Shown: one piece after another, positions 1 to 11,990 of the stretch
Position numbering within the stretch: the first letter of the stretch is position 1
Layout: each line of letters opens with the position of its first letter
Source: Aquanectria penicillioides
Taxonomy: Eukaryota > Ascomycota > Sordariomycetes > Hypocreales > Nectriaceae
DNA: 64,000 nt
Assembly (NCBI GenBank): GCA_003415625.1
Contig: PYIU01000004.1
Span: forward strand, 124,001 to 188,000
Direction of reading: 5' to 3'
Made by a program: the position numbers and the translations under genes
The notes under the pieces: model-generated
Told to the model about the DNA's origin: nothing
Databases searched by the model: none
Seen by the model: only the letters and a program-made list of their open reading frames with translations

Positions 1-1944
1 TACATTAAGATATTATCAGGTCGCCATTGGCGCCCTTAGCGAAAGTATGCTCGAATGCCTCCTAGAACCTAGCAGTCAGCTGGCTACCGTGCTATTATGT
101 GTCATGATATATCTTAGCATTGAATCTCCTCGAGGCTTTATCTCCCGCGTGGATGGTGCTGACGCTCTGGGGATTGCTCAACACAATAACATTTCCCAAA
201 CGACGTCTAGTAGGAAGCTCCTCGGTACCTGGAGCCGGCGTCAGGCTCTTCTAAAGTTGAATCAATCGCCTTCCATTTCGCTCTGTGGAGGAGGAAAAAA
301 AAATATTATCCAGCTCTAGACTATGTCGCAGCCTTGAAAAGACATATTGCAATGGAAGCAATGCTAGTCTCCAGGCTATTCTCGCGTGTGCTTATGCTTT
401 TCGTCGTCGTGTATCATTCGAAGCCCCATGGAATGCGAGGGTGCACTCAAGTGGTGCATGCTCGAATTTGGCCCGGCTTATATAAAAGAGGACGGGATTC
501 GGGCTGATATGAACGAGCTTGACGTTACGCATATTCTTCGATTGCGGTGACATCAACAACAAGACCTTGACGAATGGCACGACCGGCTGGATCCAGGCCG
601 TCTCCCAAGAGAGAATATGACTAGTGGAGCCGTCGACGGCGTGTCTAGACGATACCACGATGTAGTCACGCGACCATATTTCTTTCAGAACTCACGCAGC
701 GCGATGCAATATCTATCCTATTCAATAACACAGCTTCTTTGCTCCCAAGAAGCAGTGTGTGGTCGACATGCGACACAAAACCGTACGTCAATGAACCCAT
801 GGACACAGATTTGTCTTCGTTCTCTTCTCAGCTTAGATCTAAGCATGCTAGGCCCGGGACACGCAAACATTAGATTCATTGTGATTGTCGATATCCTTCT
901 GGGCTGCAGTGCATCCCTACCGCTCATGGGTTACCTGCTCACCGACTTTTCCCCTCAACTCGAGGTTGAGATAAGAGAGCCCATAGTTTCGTTTCAAGTA
1001 GCCTTTGCAAAGCACCTTGTGAGGCTGTAGGAGAATGAACTTCTCGCAGAACGGACACCGCTGATGGTAAAGACATTTCACAGCATGGATAAGAACGTTC
1101 TGCTCCGGGATGCCACAGGCTGCGTGCAGCGGTGCACGGAGTGTCAGGGGATGGGATATATGTAGATTGTATAGAACTGCCCCAGGAGAGATAGTTATGG
1201 GACGAGCCCACCTCGTTCGTTGTCGTTGTCGTTGTCGTTATATTGCTGAGTGGCAAAATCGGGAGGATGCGCAACTGAGCATGTCTAGGACGAATAGGGA
1301 CAATCGATGTCACCCAATAAACTTATCCTGTGCTCAGCAGCTCATCAGCCGAGACACCAGCTCACCACGTCCTTCGCCTGCTATTTTTACGCTACGTGCA
1401 AACCCCCTACAAGCGCATTGGGATTCAGATCAAAAGATTTCCCCCCGGGCCAATAATTGGATGTCGACCGCCCTCTGACAACCCTTGTTTATATGCCATC
1501 CCATCACTGCTCCAACTTCTGAGCCACCATGCCATAGGGCACGATCTGAGTGGCTGAGCCGCCAGGGTTCTGGTCCAAGGGGAACCAGCCCCACCCTCGT
1601 ACAGGAAGCCGGCGACGTGTATCAATGGTTGTCGCCGTCGACTCTCGTGCGTCCAAGCGGTGTGGTCTAAAAAGGCGGCTTGCATGGGGTCTGGCTGACT
1701 TGGGTGACAAAATAAGACAACCGTCTGGAACGCTAGTCTTGGTTTGAAACTGTTGTCAATCTTGATGCCATTCTGTTTGGTTTGTTTATTTTTCTTTGCC
1801 TGCGTCACTCGTCTTCATCACGCGTTTCTTGTACCCCATTTTCCTCATTGTCCAACCTCTTCATTTTTTTTTCGCGATTTTTTTTTCTTTTTTTCTTCTT
1901 TCATTCAGCATTGTTTTGCAGTCATCGCATCGCAATAATTCTTC
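1..1944. other. Intergenic, no recognisable gene
   Basis: No reading frame here reads like a known protein, and the short ORFs on both strands overlap without conserved motifs. A TATA-like octamer (TATATAAA) lies at 479-486 with nothing convincing downstream. A short TTGTCG-type microsatellite lies near 1214-1239. A pyrimidine-rich tract at about 1861-1910 precedes the gene starting at 1945; CT-rich tracts are common just upstream of fungal transcription starts. Confidence 0.5.
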
Positions 1945-3768
1945 ATGTCTAATCTCCACGCAAGAGAAGGATTAAACCAAGCTGACAGGGCCCTTGAGGC
2001 CCTGGTCGACAACCCTGAAGACCTGGAGCGCGCAAGATCACGGTTTAGTGAACCTCCGCCGTCATACAGATCTCATGAATCGTTGCAGGCATCTCTATCA
2101 CCAAGCCCAGGGTCGCCTACCGAGGAGCAGCAGCGCCGCGATGAGGTTGAATGGGATCTAAGACTAGAGTATTATCAATCGTTCCCTTCCAACGTACTCG
2201 AAGCTGAGGAAATTGAAGAGTTCCATCGCCTTCGTGATCTCAACCGTCGGCTTGGGAGCCGGTGCCTGCCTGCAGACAACTTGTACAAGGTGGCAGAGGA
2301 CAATATCAAAAAGCGTTGGGTCGAGCAGGGGATTTGGAACGAAAAGTGGAAAAGTCAGAGTGTGTGGAGATGGAAACACGAGCAGCCATTTGAACCAGGG
2401 TCTGAGCCCGACACGGATTCCGAGGACGACATTGAAAGTTCATGTTTTTGTGCCGAGGGAGAAAGAGGGCCGAGGAGAACCAGGCCCAACGAGCTCTTGC
2501 GAAAAATTGCTACTCGAGAACGAGAGCGAGAGGCATCTCGTCCATTCTTCCAGTTCATGTATCAGGTGTCCAAAGAGCGGGAACGCATCGAAGAAGAAAC
2601 CCATGATCCAAGGTCTGGAACTTCTCGGAACTTGAACAACCCACGTACTTCGGCAGTCTTCTCGAGCGCTTCTGAGCGCAGATCAATACAGATTGCCGCG
2701 TTACCAGCTGATGTCAATACAACGGCCTACGAATGGGTAAAAAGCAGATGGGTCAAGCGAGGAATTTGGAATAAGAAATGGGGCCTGCTTCCTGGCATGT
2801 CTTGGAAGCATGAGCAGCCTCTTGAAGAATATCTTCGCGACCAGATGGATGACGAACTTCTCTACGATGAAGGGGCCGAGACCGACGGCTCGAGTTACAC
2901 GCCTATCCGCAACTCATTCACGAGACGCGTATTTATTCCTCGAAGTCCCTCCAATCTCGACACTGACGATTACGAATCTGAAGCGCCTGCTCCTGCTTCT
3001 GCATCTGCTCATGTGCGCGCTCCAGCACCTGCAGCCGCAGTTGAAGAAGACGCGTGTGTCGATTACTCGGGCCCTCAAGTGGAAGAGCCCGAGAGTCTTG
3101 TGGAAACACAGGAAGATCCTGTCCGATCACGCCCGCAATCGCAATCTGGTAATCAGTCAGAAGCCAGGGAGATTGAGACTGAGGCAGAGCCTCAATCACC
3201 TCCCGTGGCACTTTTTGTCCATCACTCGATGAGACGCACAACCCGCCGTATTGAATTATCGCGTGGGCGTCCTGAAGAGACTTCAGGCATCGACGAGACT
3301 GCCGAGTCTCACTGGCGAACGAGACGACGACTAGCCAGAGCAGAACTACCTACAGATGGTAGACATACACCAATTATATCCCGCAAGGCTCGTAATTTCG
3401 TCCAGCGATCAAGGTCGTACAAGCTACGAGGGAAAAACAAAGCCGAGCGTGTAGGTCGGCGCCTACGAAGCGCCACCAGAAAACGATCCGAAACTCGACC
3501 CTCCTCATTCAATTCCAGGCCGCCCAGGTCCTCCATCGAGACCTCTCGCCGGATGCCGCGCCAGAGGAGACGCTTGAGATCGAACAAAAGAAGGGCAGAC
3601 AGAACTCCTCACTGCACTGCCGCCGACTATAGCGATGATGAATTTCAACCTAGGCCCAGGCGGATGAGGCCTGGTTTGACGCCTACACAACCACCAACAG
3701 CTCCAATGACCAAAATGACAACAAAGACAGCGACAAAGAGGGAAAAGATACGCTCACTGTTTAGATAA
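1945..3768 (+). CDS. Basic, arginine-rich protein with a duplicated W/KHEQP motif
   Basis: A 607-residue single-exon ORF. The start is supported by the CT-rich leader and by a stop just upstream. I do not recognise the family. A motif of about 30 residues occurs twice, near residues 120-149 and 263-292: both copies read RWV-x2-GIWN-x-KW, then about ten residues, then WKHEQP. The spacer holds D/E clusters and RERERE-like charged stretches, and residues 350-400 are rich in Ala/Pro. The last 180 residues or so are very rich in Arg/Ser with KRR/RRR clusters that could be nuclear targeting signals. No signal peptide or membrane segment is visible. A nuclear or nucleic-acid-associated role is only an inference from the charge. 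The frame is intact over 1.8 kb, which argues for a real gene. Confidence 0.8.
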   Translation: MSNLHAREGLNQADRALEALVDNPEDLERARSRFSEPPPSYRSHESLQASLSPSPGSPTEEQQRRDEVEWDLRLEYYQSFPSNVLEAEEIEEFHRLRDLNRRLGSRCLPADNLYKVAEDNIKKRWVEQGIWNEKWKSQSVWRWKHEQPFEPGSEPDTDSEDDIESSCFCAEGERGPRRTRPNELLRKIATREREREASRPFFQFMYQVSKERERIEEETHDPRSGTSRNLNNPRTSAVFSSASERRSIQIAALPADVNTTAYEWVKSRWVKRGIWNKKWGLLPGMSWKHEQPLEEYLRDQMDDELLYDEGAETDGSSYTPIRNSFTRRVFIPRSPSNLDTDDYESEAPAPASASAHVRAPAPAAAVEEDACVDYSGPQVEEPESLVETQEDPVRSRPQSQSGNQSEAREIETEAEPQSPPVALFVHHSMRRTTRRIELSRGRPEETSGIDETAESHWRTRRRLARAELPTDGRHTPIISRKARNFVQRSRSYKLRGKNKAERVGRRLRSATRKRSETRPSSFNSRPPRSSIETSRRMPRQRRRLRSNKRRADRTPHCTAADYSDDEFQPRPRRMRPGLTPTQPPTAPMTKMTTKTATKREKIRSLFR

Positions 3769-4695
3769 ATACCCAGTTTTGATAAAAATCAGCCTTGCAG
3801 GACAAGGCAAATTCCCGGCGATTTACTCCGCTTCTAATTCGAGTCATTGAGCAAGCACTTAATGCAACTTGACTTTTTTTTGTAATTGAAGAAGGTTACG
3901 GATGGGGGGAGAGTGAATATACCTATATAACACCGAAAATACTTCAATGGCACCTAAGAGGGAGGGCGTTTCAAAGGTAGTTTAATAGGCGGGCTTGCTG
4001 TGCAGACCACTTCAAAATGAATGAATGAATACCCTGTATACTTACTATTCGATGTCTGGCACCTTTTGACGAGTTTGCAATCATAGTACTAAATTCAAAT
4101 ATTCCCCTTTGACCAGTCCAAGATACCTATCACTTGAAACCCCTTTGTAGGTTCTGCACCACGTTGCATATTCAAGACTGTTTGATGGTTGTATCATCGT
4201 CACCAAGGAATACAGTTGTAGTTCTAGACTATGTGTGGCGTCATGGTTGATTCAAAAGTGACAATTGATAACGGTTGCTCAAATGACCAATTGGGCCTCT
4301 ACCGCGGTCAGGCACCTGAATATTTGTATCTTACTCGGCTATAGTGGTTTGATGAAGCTGATCTAGATGAAATGTCTAGCGCGGTGCCGAGTCATACCAT
4401 AACAGATGTCGCCGAGCTCAATGATATAATCCTTTGCCACAGCGCACCGGAACTCGGGCGAGATCCATGCGTCATGTCACCAGATCCACAATTTACTTTG
4501 ACGACCTTGTGATTGAACTTCTCCATTTGATCCACCTCTTCTTCCCCATGGGGCTGGGCGTAGTCAGGGTGACTGGCTGCATCGCGACTGCTTTTGCCGT
4601 TCATAAGACGCCTGTCGTCTCCAACATTTGATGACCATCTAGGACCCAATTGCATCAAAGTCATCCTCATCCACGTTTACATTAAACCTGACGAC
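3769..4695. other. Intergenic
   Basis: No gene recognised. It includes the 3' flank of the upstream gene and the presumed promoter of the transporter relic. A small ATGA repeat (ATGAATGAATGAAT) lies near 4017-4030. Confidence 0.5.
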
Positions 4696-6215
4696 ATGGG
4701 CTTTCTCTCCGGAAAGACCCGCTTCTTTAACCGTCGTCTTGCAATGGGTTGTTCTCTAATTGCCCTCTCCTCCTTCAACTATAGCTTTGACAGTCAGGCT
4801 TGCGCTACGACTCAAGCCATGGATGCGTTCGACAAGCAGTTTGGAGTGTTCGACAAGGCCAAAGGCACATATATTCTCCCACCGGGCTGGTTGTTACTCT
4901 TCAACCCCCTTAACTACATTGGCTTTGCTGCTGGCGTTATCATCGGCTCCTTCGTTTCCGCTCGATGGGGCCGTCGTATGTGCATGTTTGCCATGAGCAT
5001 CTATGCTCTTGCAACAGCAACCATTGCCGTCACAAGTACAAACAAGGATCAAATCATGGCAGCCCGGGTTCTAAACTACGTCTACGTTGGCATGGAGCTC
5101 GCTGTCGTTCCAGCCTACCAGTCCGAAATCGTCCCTGCCCCTGTCAGAGGTCTGATTGTCGGTACATACCAGTTTTTGCTTGTCTTCGGTGGCTTGGTTA
5201 TCAACTGCGTGTGCCTAGGCACAATCAAAATCTCCTACAATCGATCATGGCGAATTCCGATTGGATTATTCTATATTATTCCAACAATCATCTCCTGTGG
5301 CGTCTGGTTTCTGCCCGAATCGCCCTGTTGGCTGCTGCAAAAGGGACGAGTCGACGAAGCTCGTGCCAAGCTCATCAAGTTCCGTTCTGGAGCCTTTGAT
5401 GATGCAGAAATCGAAGCAGAGTTCCAGGAAACGCAGAACCAGCTTGAACTCGAGGGAGAAAAAGGCCGGTTCTTGGAAACTTTCAAGCCTAACAACTTGA
5501 AGCGCACTTTGCTTGTTGTGGGAATCAACTTTTTCCAACAAGCCACAGGCCAGCAATTTGCAAGCCAGTTTGGTGCCATCTACATCAAACAACTCGGCAC
5601 GGTCAACCCGTTCGTCTTCAGTCTGATTATTGCACCAATCAATGCATTTGCTATTGAGATTTCTCTCTTGACCAACGATAAAGTTGGACGCCGAGTCCCA
5701 CTCCTCATGAGCGCAAGTATCATGTGTTTGGGGCTTCTTACCATGGGTGGTCTCGGCACCGCAAGCACCATGACTGACAGTATCAAACTCGCAGTCGTCT
5801 CAATGTTGTGCATCATGACAATTGGATTCCGTTGTGGCGACCGAGATACCTGCACTACGACTTAGAGACGCGACTCTGCGGCTGGGCTTTTGTGTCAATG
5901 TTCTCATGAAGTAAGTTATTCACCTGCATCTAACGAAACCGAGACCAGCTAACGAATTATATAAGCTTTGTTTCCAGCTTTATTCTTCCCTATTGTTCAG
6001 CCGCAATTGGCTCCAAAACCGGATTTGTCTTTGGTTCCGTTGCGTTGGTTGCCATCACTCTCGTCTTCTTCTGCATTCCCGAATGCAAGGGCAAGACACT
6101 CGAGCAGATTGACCTAATGATTCAAGAAGGGATTCCAATACGCAGGTTTGGTAAATATAGTCCTGCTGAGCCCGGAGTCATTTTCGCAAAAGTGGACGCG
6201 GCCGAGTCAATGTAA
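4696..6215 (+). pseudogene. MFS hexose/maltose-type sugar transporter with an internal deletion
   Basis: The best start is the ATG at 4696 (MGFLSGKTRFFNRRLAMG). The ORF reads through typical sugar-porter features: a GRR loop after TM2 (RWGRRMCMF), RVLNYVYVGMELAVVPAYQSE, PESPCWLL after TM6, a central GQQFAS motif and DKVGRRVPLL. At 5826-5832 the sequence goes directly from IGF to the codons for VVATEIPALRLRD. The usual G-W-A-P-L-x-Y segment is missing and the frame shifts, so the ORF stops at 5863-5865. Downstream the alternative frame continues through a canonical 55-bp intron (5911-5965) to the normal C-terminus, including the PECKGKTLEQID motif, and a stop at 6213-6215. The lesion looks like a deletion of roughly 20-25 bp, not a multiple of three. 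The remainder is well preserved, so the loss looks recent; a sequencing or assembly error is possible. Confidence 0.85.
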
Positions 6216-6717
6216 ATTGAAGGAGATGGAAAGAAGTGCTAGATGGGTTCCAGAGTCACGACGTATCCTAGCGATAGGGATTGGCATGTAAGTGTGTGGT
6301 TCCTTGTCACATATCTGAGAATTACAGGATATGTAGAAGTAAGTAGTGCAAAGTTTCATTCAAACCAAGATGTCCGACAAGCGGTGATGTGAGAAAAACG
6401 ACATGATGCTGATTGGAAGCGGGGTGTAGATGCTCGTGTCAATTCCGAATACCCCAATGTAAGCCAACTGAAACTGTGCTGAACCAAACCAAGCACCGGG
6501 TTACAAGTGGCACTACACAGCATTATCAAGAAGAAGAAAAAATTTAAGTTTAATTTATAGATTTTTGTCCATACTGACCAAATATCCTGTTTGGTTTTTT
6601 AGTCTACAATCATCCCATCTTGGCTGTGCCTTCATTTTCTGTCTTCGAGTTTGTTGGGACCCAGTGCTTCTCTCCGGCGTTTCCTGGTCTCTTGACGTCA
6701 AAATCAAAGCGATCCAG
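6216..6717. other. Intergenic
   Basis: About 0.5 kb between two convergent gene relics. It is AT-rich and no gene was recognised. Confidence 0.4.
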
Positions 6718-7968
6718 CTACATAAGGCCCAATACTTGATAGCCCTGGCTTACGATCGCGCTTACACCATCTTTGAATAACCATACATCATTGGTAAGAT
6801 ATTGCCATTCCTCGGTCTTACGTCGCATCTCTTCCAGTACGCAGAGGTATCCAGGATTCCTCGCAAGATTGTTCACTCCCTCAGGATCATTCTCCAGGCC
6901 GAAAAGCTCCTCTGGTCCACGATATACATAGCTTTCTAGTCAGCGTCTTCCAATCATGATCTCGGGGGTGTCGGATTCGTTGTCTGTAAGAAGGATGCTG
7001 TTTCGAATTCCCTCCCAGCTTTGACTACCGTATAGGTCGGTACCAAAAGGAAAGTTGAGCTGCCATGTAATGTTTCTATGATATTTATACTTGCCGGTGC
7101 GCATATATCGGGTTGGCCAGTAATTTTGGATCTCGTGGAATGTATGGGAGCCAAACACGTGTTGTTTCCACTGTTCTTCCGACAGCCTGTCGCTGACGGT
7201 GAGGATGGGGATAATTGATGTGCCAAGTCGTTTTGTCGAGTTACCAGTATTGGCAGTACGAACGGCCGAATCCTCGTAGCCTGCCCATGCAATACAAGTG
7301 GGCAAGATGTTGAGGAACGAGAACATGTTATGGCTGACAATGCCAGGTGACGATCCATGCATTGGGCCCCGGATAATTAGAGGTAGCTTGATTCCTGCAT
7401 CATACAACGTGGTTTTTGAGTTCAGAAAAGGAGCACCATTGTCACTAACAAAGATTACAAGCGTATCTCCGTCAAGATCTCGCTTTTGAAGTTCAGCCAT
7501 GACAAGCCCTACGCCATGGTCCATGGGGCTACTGGCTTTGTAGTACTCAACTAGCTCTGACCTAAGCTGGGCGACATCGGTATTGAAAGCAGGAATCTCG
7601 ACATCCTCTGGCTTGTAATCTGGGACCAAAATGTCCCGAATGTCGTTTTCATCGTTCCCAAAGCCGCCTCTGGTCGCTCGATAGGGATCTCGAAACCCAA
7701 TCGTCAGATGGAACGGCCTGGAAGTCTGCTTGGCTTGATCCATGAAATTTCCACCTTCTGCTGCAATTGCTCTCACATCACGGCTCTCACTTGGCGAATA
7801 CCATTGCCATGGATACACTGAGTGTGGCCCAACGTGCACTTTGCCGATTATACCAGTTTGGTACCCCAAGGAGTTGAAGATTTGTGGTATGGTCTCGACA
7901 TGGTCGTGTGTTTGGAAATGATTCCAACCGTAGTTGAGGCCATACTGGCCATTTTGGTGGGTACCAAC
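6718..7968 (-). pseudogene. Truncated sulfatase (alkaline-phosphatase-fold family)
   Basis: The minus-strand frame reads THQNGQYGLNYGWNHF, then GYQTGIIGKVHVGPHSVYP, FHLTIGFRDPYRA, VIFVSDNGAPF and TGKYKYHRN. This is the layout of heparan-N-sulfatase-type enzymes. Homology begins just after where the sulfatase signature (C/S-x-P/A-x-R, converted to formylglycine) should be: a TGA at 7969-7971 immediately precedes it. The catalytic N-terminus of some 70-100 residues is therefore missing. A second TGA at 6940-6942 interrupts the C-terminal region, and the same frame continues beyond it with RGPEELFGLENDPEGVNNL up to a TAG at 6718-6720. With no catalytic nucleophile it cannot hydrolyse sulfate esters. 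It lies convergent to the transporter relic. Confidence 0.85.
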
Positions 7969-9484
7969 TCAGAATTAGAAATATTTCTAGAGGATTTATC
8001 GCTGCAAAGGATTATAAAGTGCAGAAACCGCAATTGAACAAAACACTTCATGTTATGACTGGGATCGGACATGTGTTTGTGGCGGATGAGATACAATTAA
8101 GATTTTCGTGCGTTGAAAACGATATATTCTCCAAAATTCTGTACATGATCACTTTATCGTCACATATCTTAACTTCTAAACCGGACTTGGATCGTCATAT
8201 AGACCGACAGGACTACAGGCCGATTTCAGCCACGTGCCACCTCCCCCTTGCAGTTAGGTATTCCTAAAATTGAAATAGAGGGTTAAATACAATCATGTCT
8301 TTGATAGCCTCACTATAATACTCGAGTAATGTGAATGTTAAAATCTCTTCTCGGGGCTGCTTGGGGCGAGTTGAACGAGGGAGGCACTCGCTTTGTTGGC
8401 AAATGACGAATTAACGGACAATTCAGACAAGGGAGATGAGTTCTATCGTGATTTCCAACACAATGAATGGTTCGTCAAGTAATGTGTTCTGCACTAACTC
8501 CACGGCTCAGACTTGCTCTGAGATAGCGTGTCCAGGAGAGGATCATGCGGGATCCCGATGGGGTGAATCATTGTGTTGCACACATTATCAATGGTGCCAC
8601 TACAAATCCCTGCATGCTCCGAATTAACCGTAGTGACCACTCTCCCAGCCGCTTTGAGAAAGTTTGGGGCAATTTTGACCGAGCTCGCTGGCACGAATCG
8701 GTTACTACATCGGGGATTTTTCGTTTTCTATACGATACGAAAAGCAACATCGACCCTCAGCCTGTCACGTTCACTTTCAGCGAGTCATCTTGTGCAGGGT
8801 ATTGGACATCAAAATTTTCAACTTGGGCTAGCGGTCTATACGATGGACTAGTCAACAATTCTAAGCCATATGCATGTAACATCCTGGTTCGCTTTCACAG
8901 CACAAATGATCTCGTTGTTATCATTTTCGGCTAATTGGAGCAGTGATGACGTAGTTTTCATTCCAATACTGCTTCCTTCTATGCTCACATGTTATGTTGC
9001 TGCCTGTTGGTGATGCTCTTCTACCTAACCCGTTCGTGGCTTGAGGCCGATCTATAAGATACGAGGCCCGAACCATGCATCAAGCTGAAATCGAAGTACC
9101 TTATGTCACTGTCGCTAAACGTTGCCTAATGAAGTATGGGATGATGGCACTGCGATACCATTATCCTGGGAAGAAACTGGAATGTCGATGATCTAATCTA
9201 CAAAGCTCTACGTCGTGCTGTACTTACTACTAAGAATCTCAGTTCAAAAACATCAAGACTAAGAAGATAAACACATCTGTGTAAATTAGTGTTTCTCTCC
9301 TAGTTTAATGCACTCCGTAGATGATTCGCCTACCAACAAGACCGATATATTCACAGAGACTCTACTAGACATGTTGCAACATGCGCAAATCAGACAATCA
9401 ATGCAGGTAGCGGGGATTCAATTAAATGTTGATGGCAGTAGCTCGGTGATTTATTTGGCTACCTAGATCCTGTCAACCCATGTA
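7969..9484. other. Intergenic, weak ORFs only
   Basis: Short plus-strand ORFs near 8436-8934 have no motif that I recognise and are not clearly coding. There is no trace here of the missing sulfatase N-terminus. Confidence 0.4.
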
Positions 9485-10805
9485 CTAAGATATGTACTTG
9501 GTGAGTGTCTTATTTAGATCCTCTCGCTGCACGCAGTTCTCAAATGCAAAGCTCTGGGCTAAGATATCCAATGCCTGGGTGTCTTTGCCTCGGAATAGCT
9601 CGGCGAATTCTGCACAGGGTGATGAGGCTAGAAACGTCTGGATGGTGTTTCGGAGTATGTGAGCTTTTGTGTTCCAGTTTTCTGGATAGGTCTTTGTTGC
9701 TGATGGAGAAAGATTGTCTATCCAAGCAGCCAATGGGTCAATGAGACAATCAACTTCCTCAGAAGGAGATATCGTCATGCTGTCAACCTGGAGTTTCTTC
9801 TTCTTACTCATGAATTCCCTGACCAGCACGTTCCAAGGCGAACTCTGCGATATGTATACCATTCTCTTGGTTCCAACATTCTTGTAATGTCAGATTGACC
9901 ATGAAATTTGATGCTTGGTGCAGATTTGAAGCTGTTCTCCTCGTAGATTATATCTCTCTGAGTTTCTTTCAGAAGCGTCTGCCCCCTCTGACTCGTGTAC
10001 CAGGCCGAATTCTCCATTCCAAATGGGTACACCAGGTTTGAAATGGAATTGACAATTTCTCTGAAATTGTTTGTTCAGTCTCTCCTTCTGCTCTGAAGTA
10101 CCTTTGTACCGTGGGCCAGACGGGAATCCCATGATACTGTAATCATGAATGGAATAGGCCGAGTTTGGTAGAACAATTTGAAATCCCTTCCACTCCATGG
10201 CGAAGGTGTTGCCGTCAAGAAACAGAACATGATTAGGGTCAATCACCCGAATTGATTTCTCAAGCCTTGCATAGAAATCGACAAATCGTGTTTGTTTAGA
10301 GTCACATGGCTCATTTATGGGATTGTATCCGGTAGCCCAGGGATTGTCTCTATACCTCCATGCCAGTACCTCCCAACCCCAGATGGTTCGATCCTGATAG
10401 TCCTTGAAGTCCCAGAATGCAGCATAGTTGGTGTTGTTGTCGGAATGCCAATCCGGATTCTGGCACCCAGGAACCGTATGCATGTCAAGAATAGTGTAGG
10501 GGCGATGCGCAGAGCAAATTTCGATGATGCTATCACGGTGTTGTAAACCACTTTGCTTCAAAATTCTTGGGTTCATATCATCCTCAAAGCGTTTGTACGA
10601 AAATGGTGTCCGAAGGCAATTTATTCCAGCTGACTGCAGGAACTTTGTGTCATTTTCAGTGAAGAAGTAATGAAGGAAACGGACAAAAAGGAGTCGTATT
10701 TTTCTTAGCCCATGACTTCTAGCATTGCAGCTCGCGCAAAGCTTTCAGTTGCAGGATACCCATTGATGAAATTTCCCATGCTGTATCGATTTTATGTCGT
10801 CAATA

Positions 10806-10839
10806 TACCGTAAAAACTCAGCAAATTCGACCACCTTAG
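10806..10839 (+). repeat. Left terminal inverted repeat (with flanking TA)
   Basis: A 34-nt arm that is perfectly complementary to 10931-10964. There are no mismatches over the whole arm, which suggests that the insertion is young. Confidence 0.9.
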
Positions 10840-10962
10840 CGTCGACGGGATCTCCATTTTTTACAATAAAAAGAAAGTTCTTCGTCACATAATTGGTTGT
10901 GTGTACTTTTTCTGCACTTTCTTGAAGAAACTAAGGTGGTCGAATTTGCTGAGTTTTTACGG
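10808..10962. mobile_element. MITE-like element with 32-bp perfect terminal inverted repeats and TA target duplication
   Basis: The 34-nt segment at 10806-10839 is the exact reverse complement of 10931-10964. It begins TACCGTAAAAACTCAGC. If the outermost TA on each side is the target-site duplication, the element has 32-bp TIRs, a 91-bp core and a length of 155 bp. TA duplication is the hallmark of Tc1/mariner-pogo-type transposition. The core has no ORF, so it would be non-autonomous. It sits entirely inside the GH5 intron; without it the intron would be about 65 bp, the normal local size. No second copy is visible in this window. Confidence 0.8.
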
Positions 10963-10964
10963 TA
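10931..10964 (-). repeat. Right terminal inverted repeat (with flanking TA)
   Basis: The partner arm of 10806-10839, separated from it by 91 nt. Confidence 0.9.
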
Positions 10965-11099
10965 ACCTTACTAAACACGCATTTTATCAACCAGACACGT
11001 ACGTGAGGGACCCAGCCAAAGCTGTACCACGGAGAATGACTAAGTCATCATTTTCATCAACAATTTATCGCCCTTGACTTTCAGAAAGCCTATAGCCAT

Positions 11100-11990
11100 G
11101 ATTCAAATATGTTTTGAGGGTAGAAGTGTGAATAGTTTCTTGAAATGGAGCTGAAAGATGGTTTGGGCTTGGTATATCCAGAACAGAGTTTGGAAATTAT
11201 AGAAGCAAAGACAAGTAATGAAGATATTGTGATCCTTGCATTGACACAACTCGCTCGATCAATGTGAAAGAGGGGTAAAACACACATAGGTAGGAGATTA
11301 AGGTTCAATCGTTCATCAGTTGGTCTGAGGCAGTGTGTTCGGTACAGGGAAACTTGGTTTTGGTTGCCTCGGCTGAGTCGCTCTAATTGGTAGAGATGGA
11401 TTACAATATGCAACTGGGGAGAAGCGTGTAAATGCGGGGGCCAAGTTTCCTCATCAGGAGATTCATCTCGTCAAGTCCAATTCACGGCGTTCATCGCAAG
11501 CAGGAGGCTCGTCCAGTCAAGCTGTGCGCAGCGGATACGGCCAATCTGGTTTCCAACTTCCTATCACCATATCCACAGGCCTCTCAAGCAGAGGTGGAAT
11601 GTCGCCGTCTTCTTGGGAATGCGGCTGTTTGTCAAGGTTCGCTTCTCCTACCAATCAGCCAAGGGCATCCTTAATTTTCCAAGGTGGAAAAACCAATGGG
11701 AAAATCAGTTCTAATCCCAAGCGGAAACTTGCTTGGCCAAGGTATGCGTTCTCGCTCGCTCACTCTCATCTGTTGACGCCTACTACCCATGCAAAACCTC
11801 CGGGCCCGCATTTGCATTGCGACGTTAGGTTCCCTGCAATATCCATTGCAATGTGCTGATTCGAGTAAAGATTTCCATGATCAACCAGATAGTCACGAAC
11901 CAGGCACCGGATTTGGGAAGGAAACCGCAAACCGTTCAACACCAACTACGCATGTGAACCAGTATTCGGATGTACCTCCACGGACAGACA
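11100..11990. other. Intergenic
   Basis: The region between divergent relics (GH5 to the left, regulator to the right). No gene was recognised. Confidence 0.4.

Larger units (their letters stand above)
9485..11099 (-). pseudogene. GH5 glycoside hydrolase relic with a transposon-like insertion in its intron
   Basis: The gene would start at ATG 11097-11099 (MAIGFLKVKGD). Exon 1 ends in VILRGTALAGSLT. An intron follows at 10781-11002 (gtacgt donor, gatacag acceptor), and exon 2 begins MGNFINGYPATESFARAAM. Further on are NCLRTPFSYKRFED, DMHTVPGCQNPDWHSD, the acid/base region GYNPINEP, DGNTFAMEWKGF, HDYSIMGFP and the nucleophile region PIWNGEFG, all typical of a fungal GH5 clade. Lesions: a 1-nt loss near 11062-11068, a TAA at 10705-10707, a 1-nt loss in the A/T run near 10684-10690, and a TGA at 9890-9892 where the family has Trp (WSI-W). 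The frame then continues to a normal C-terminus at 9485. Both catalytic Glu codons are still present, so decay is fairly recent. Confidence 0.88.

Noticed and set aside
8436..8934. Overlapping ORFs as a possible small secreted protein
   Set aside because: No signal peptide, no consistent frame and no family features.
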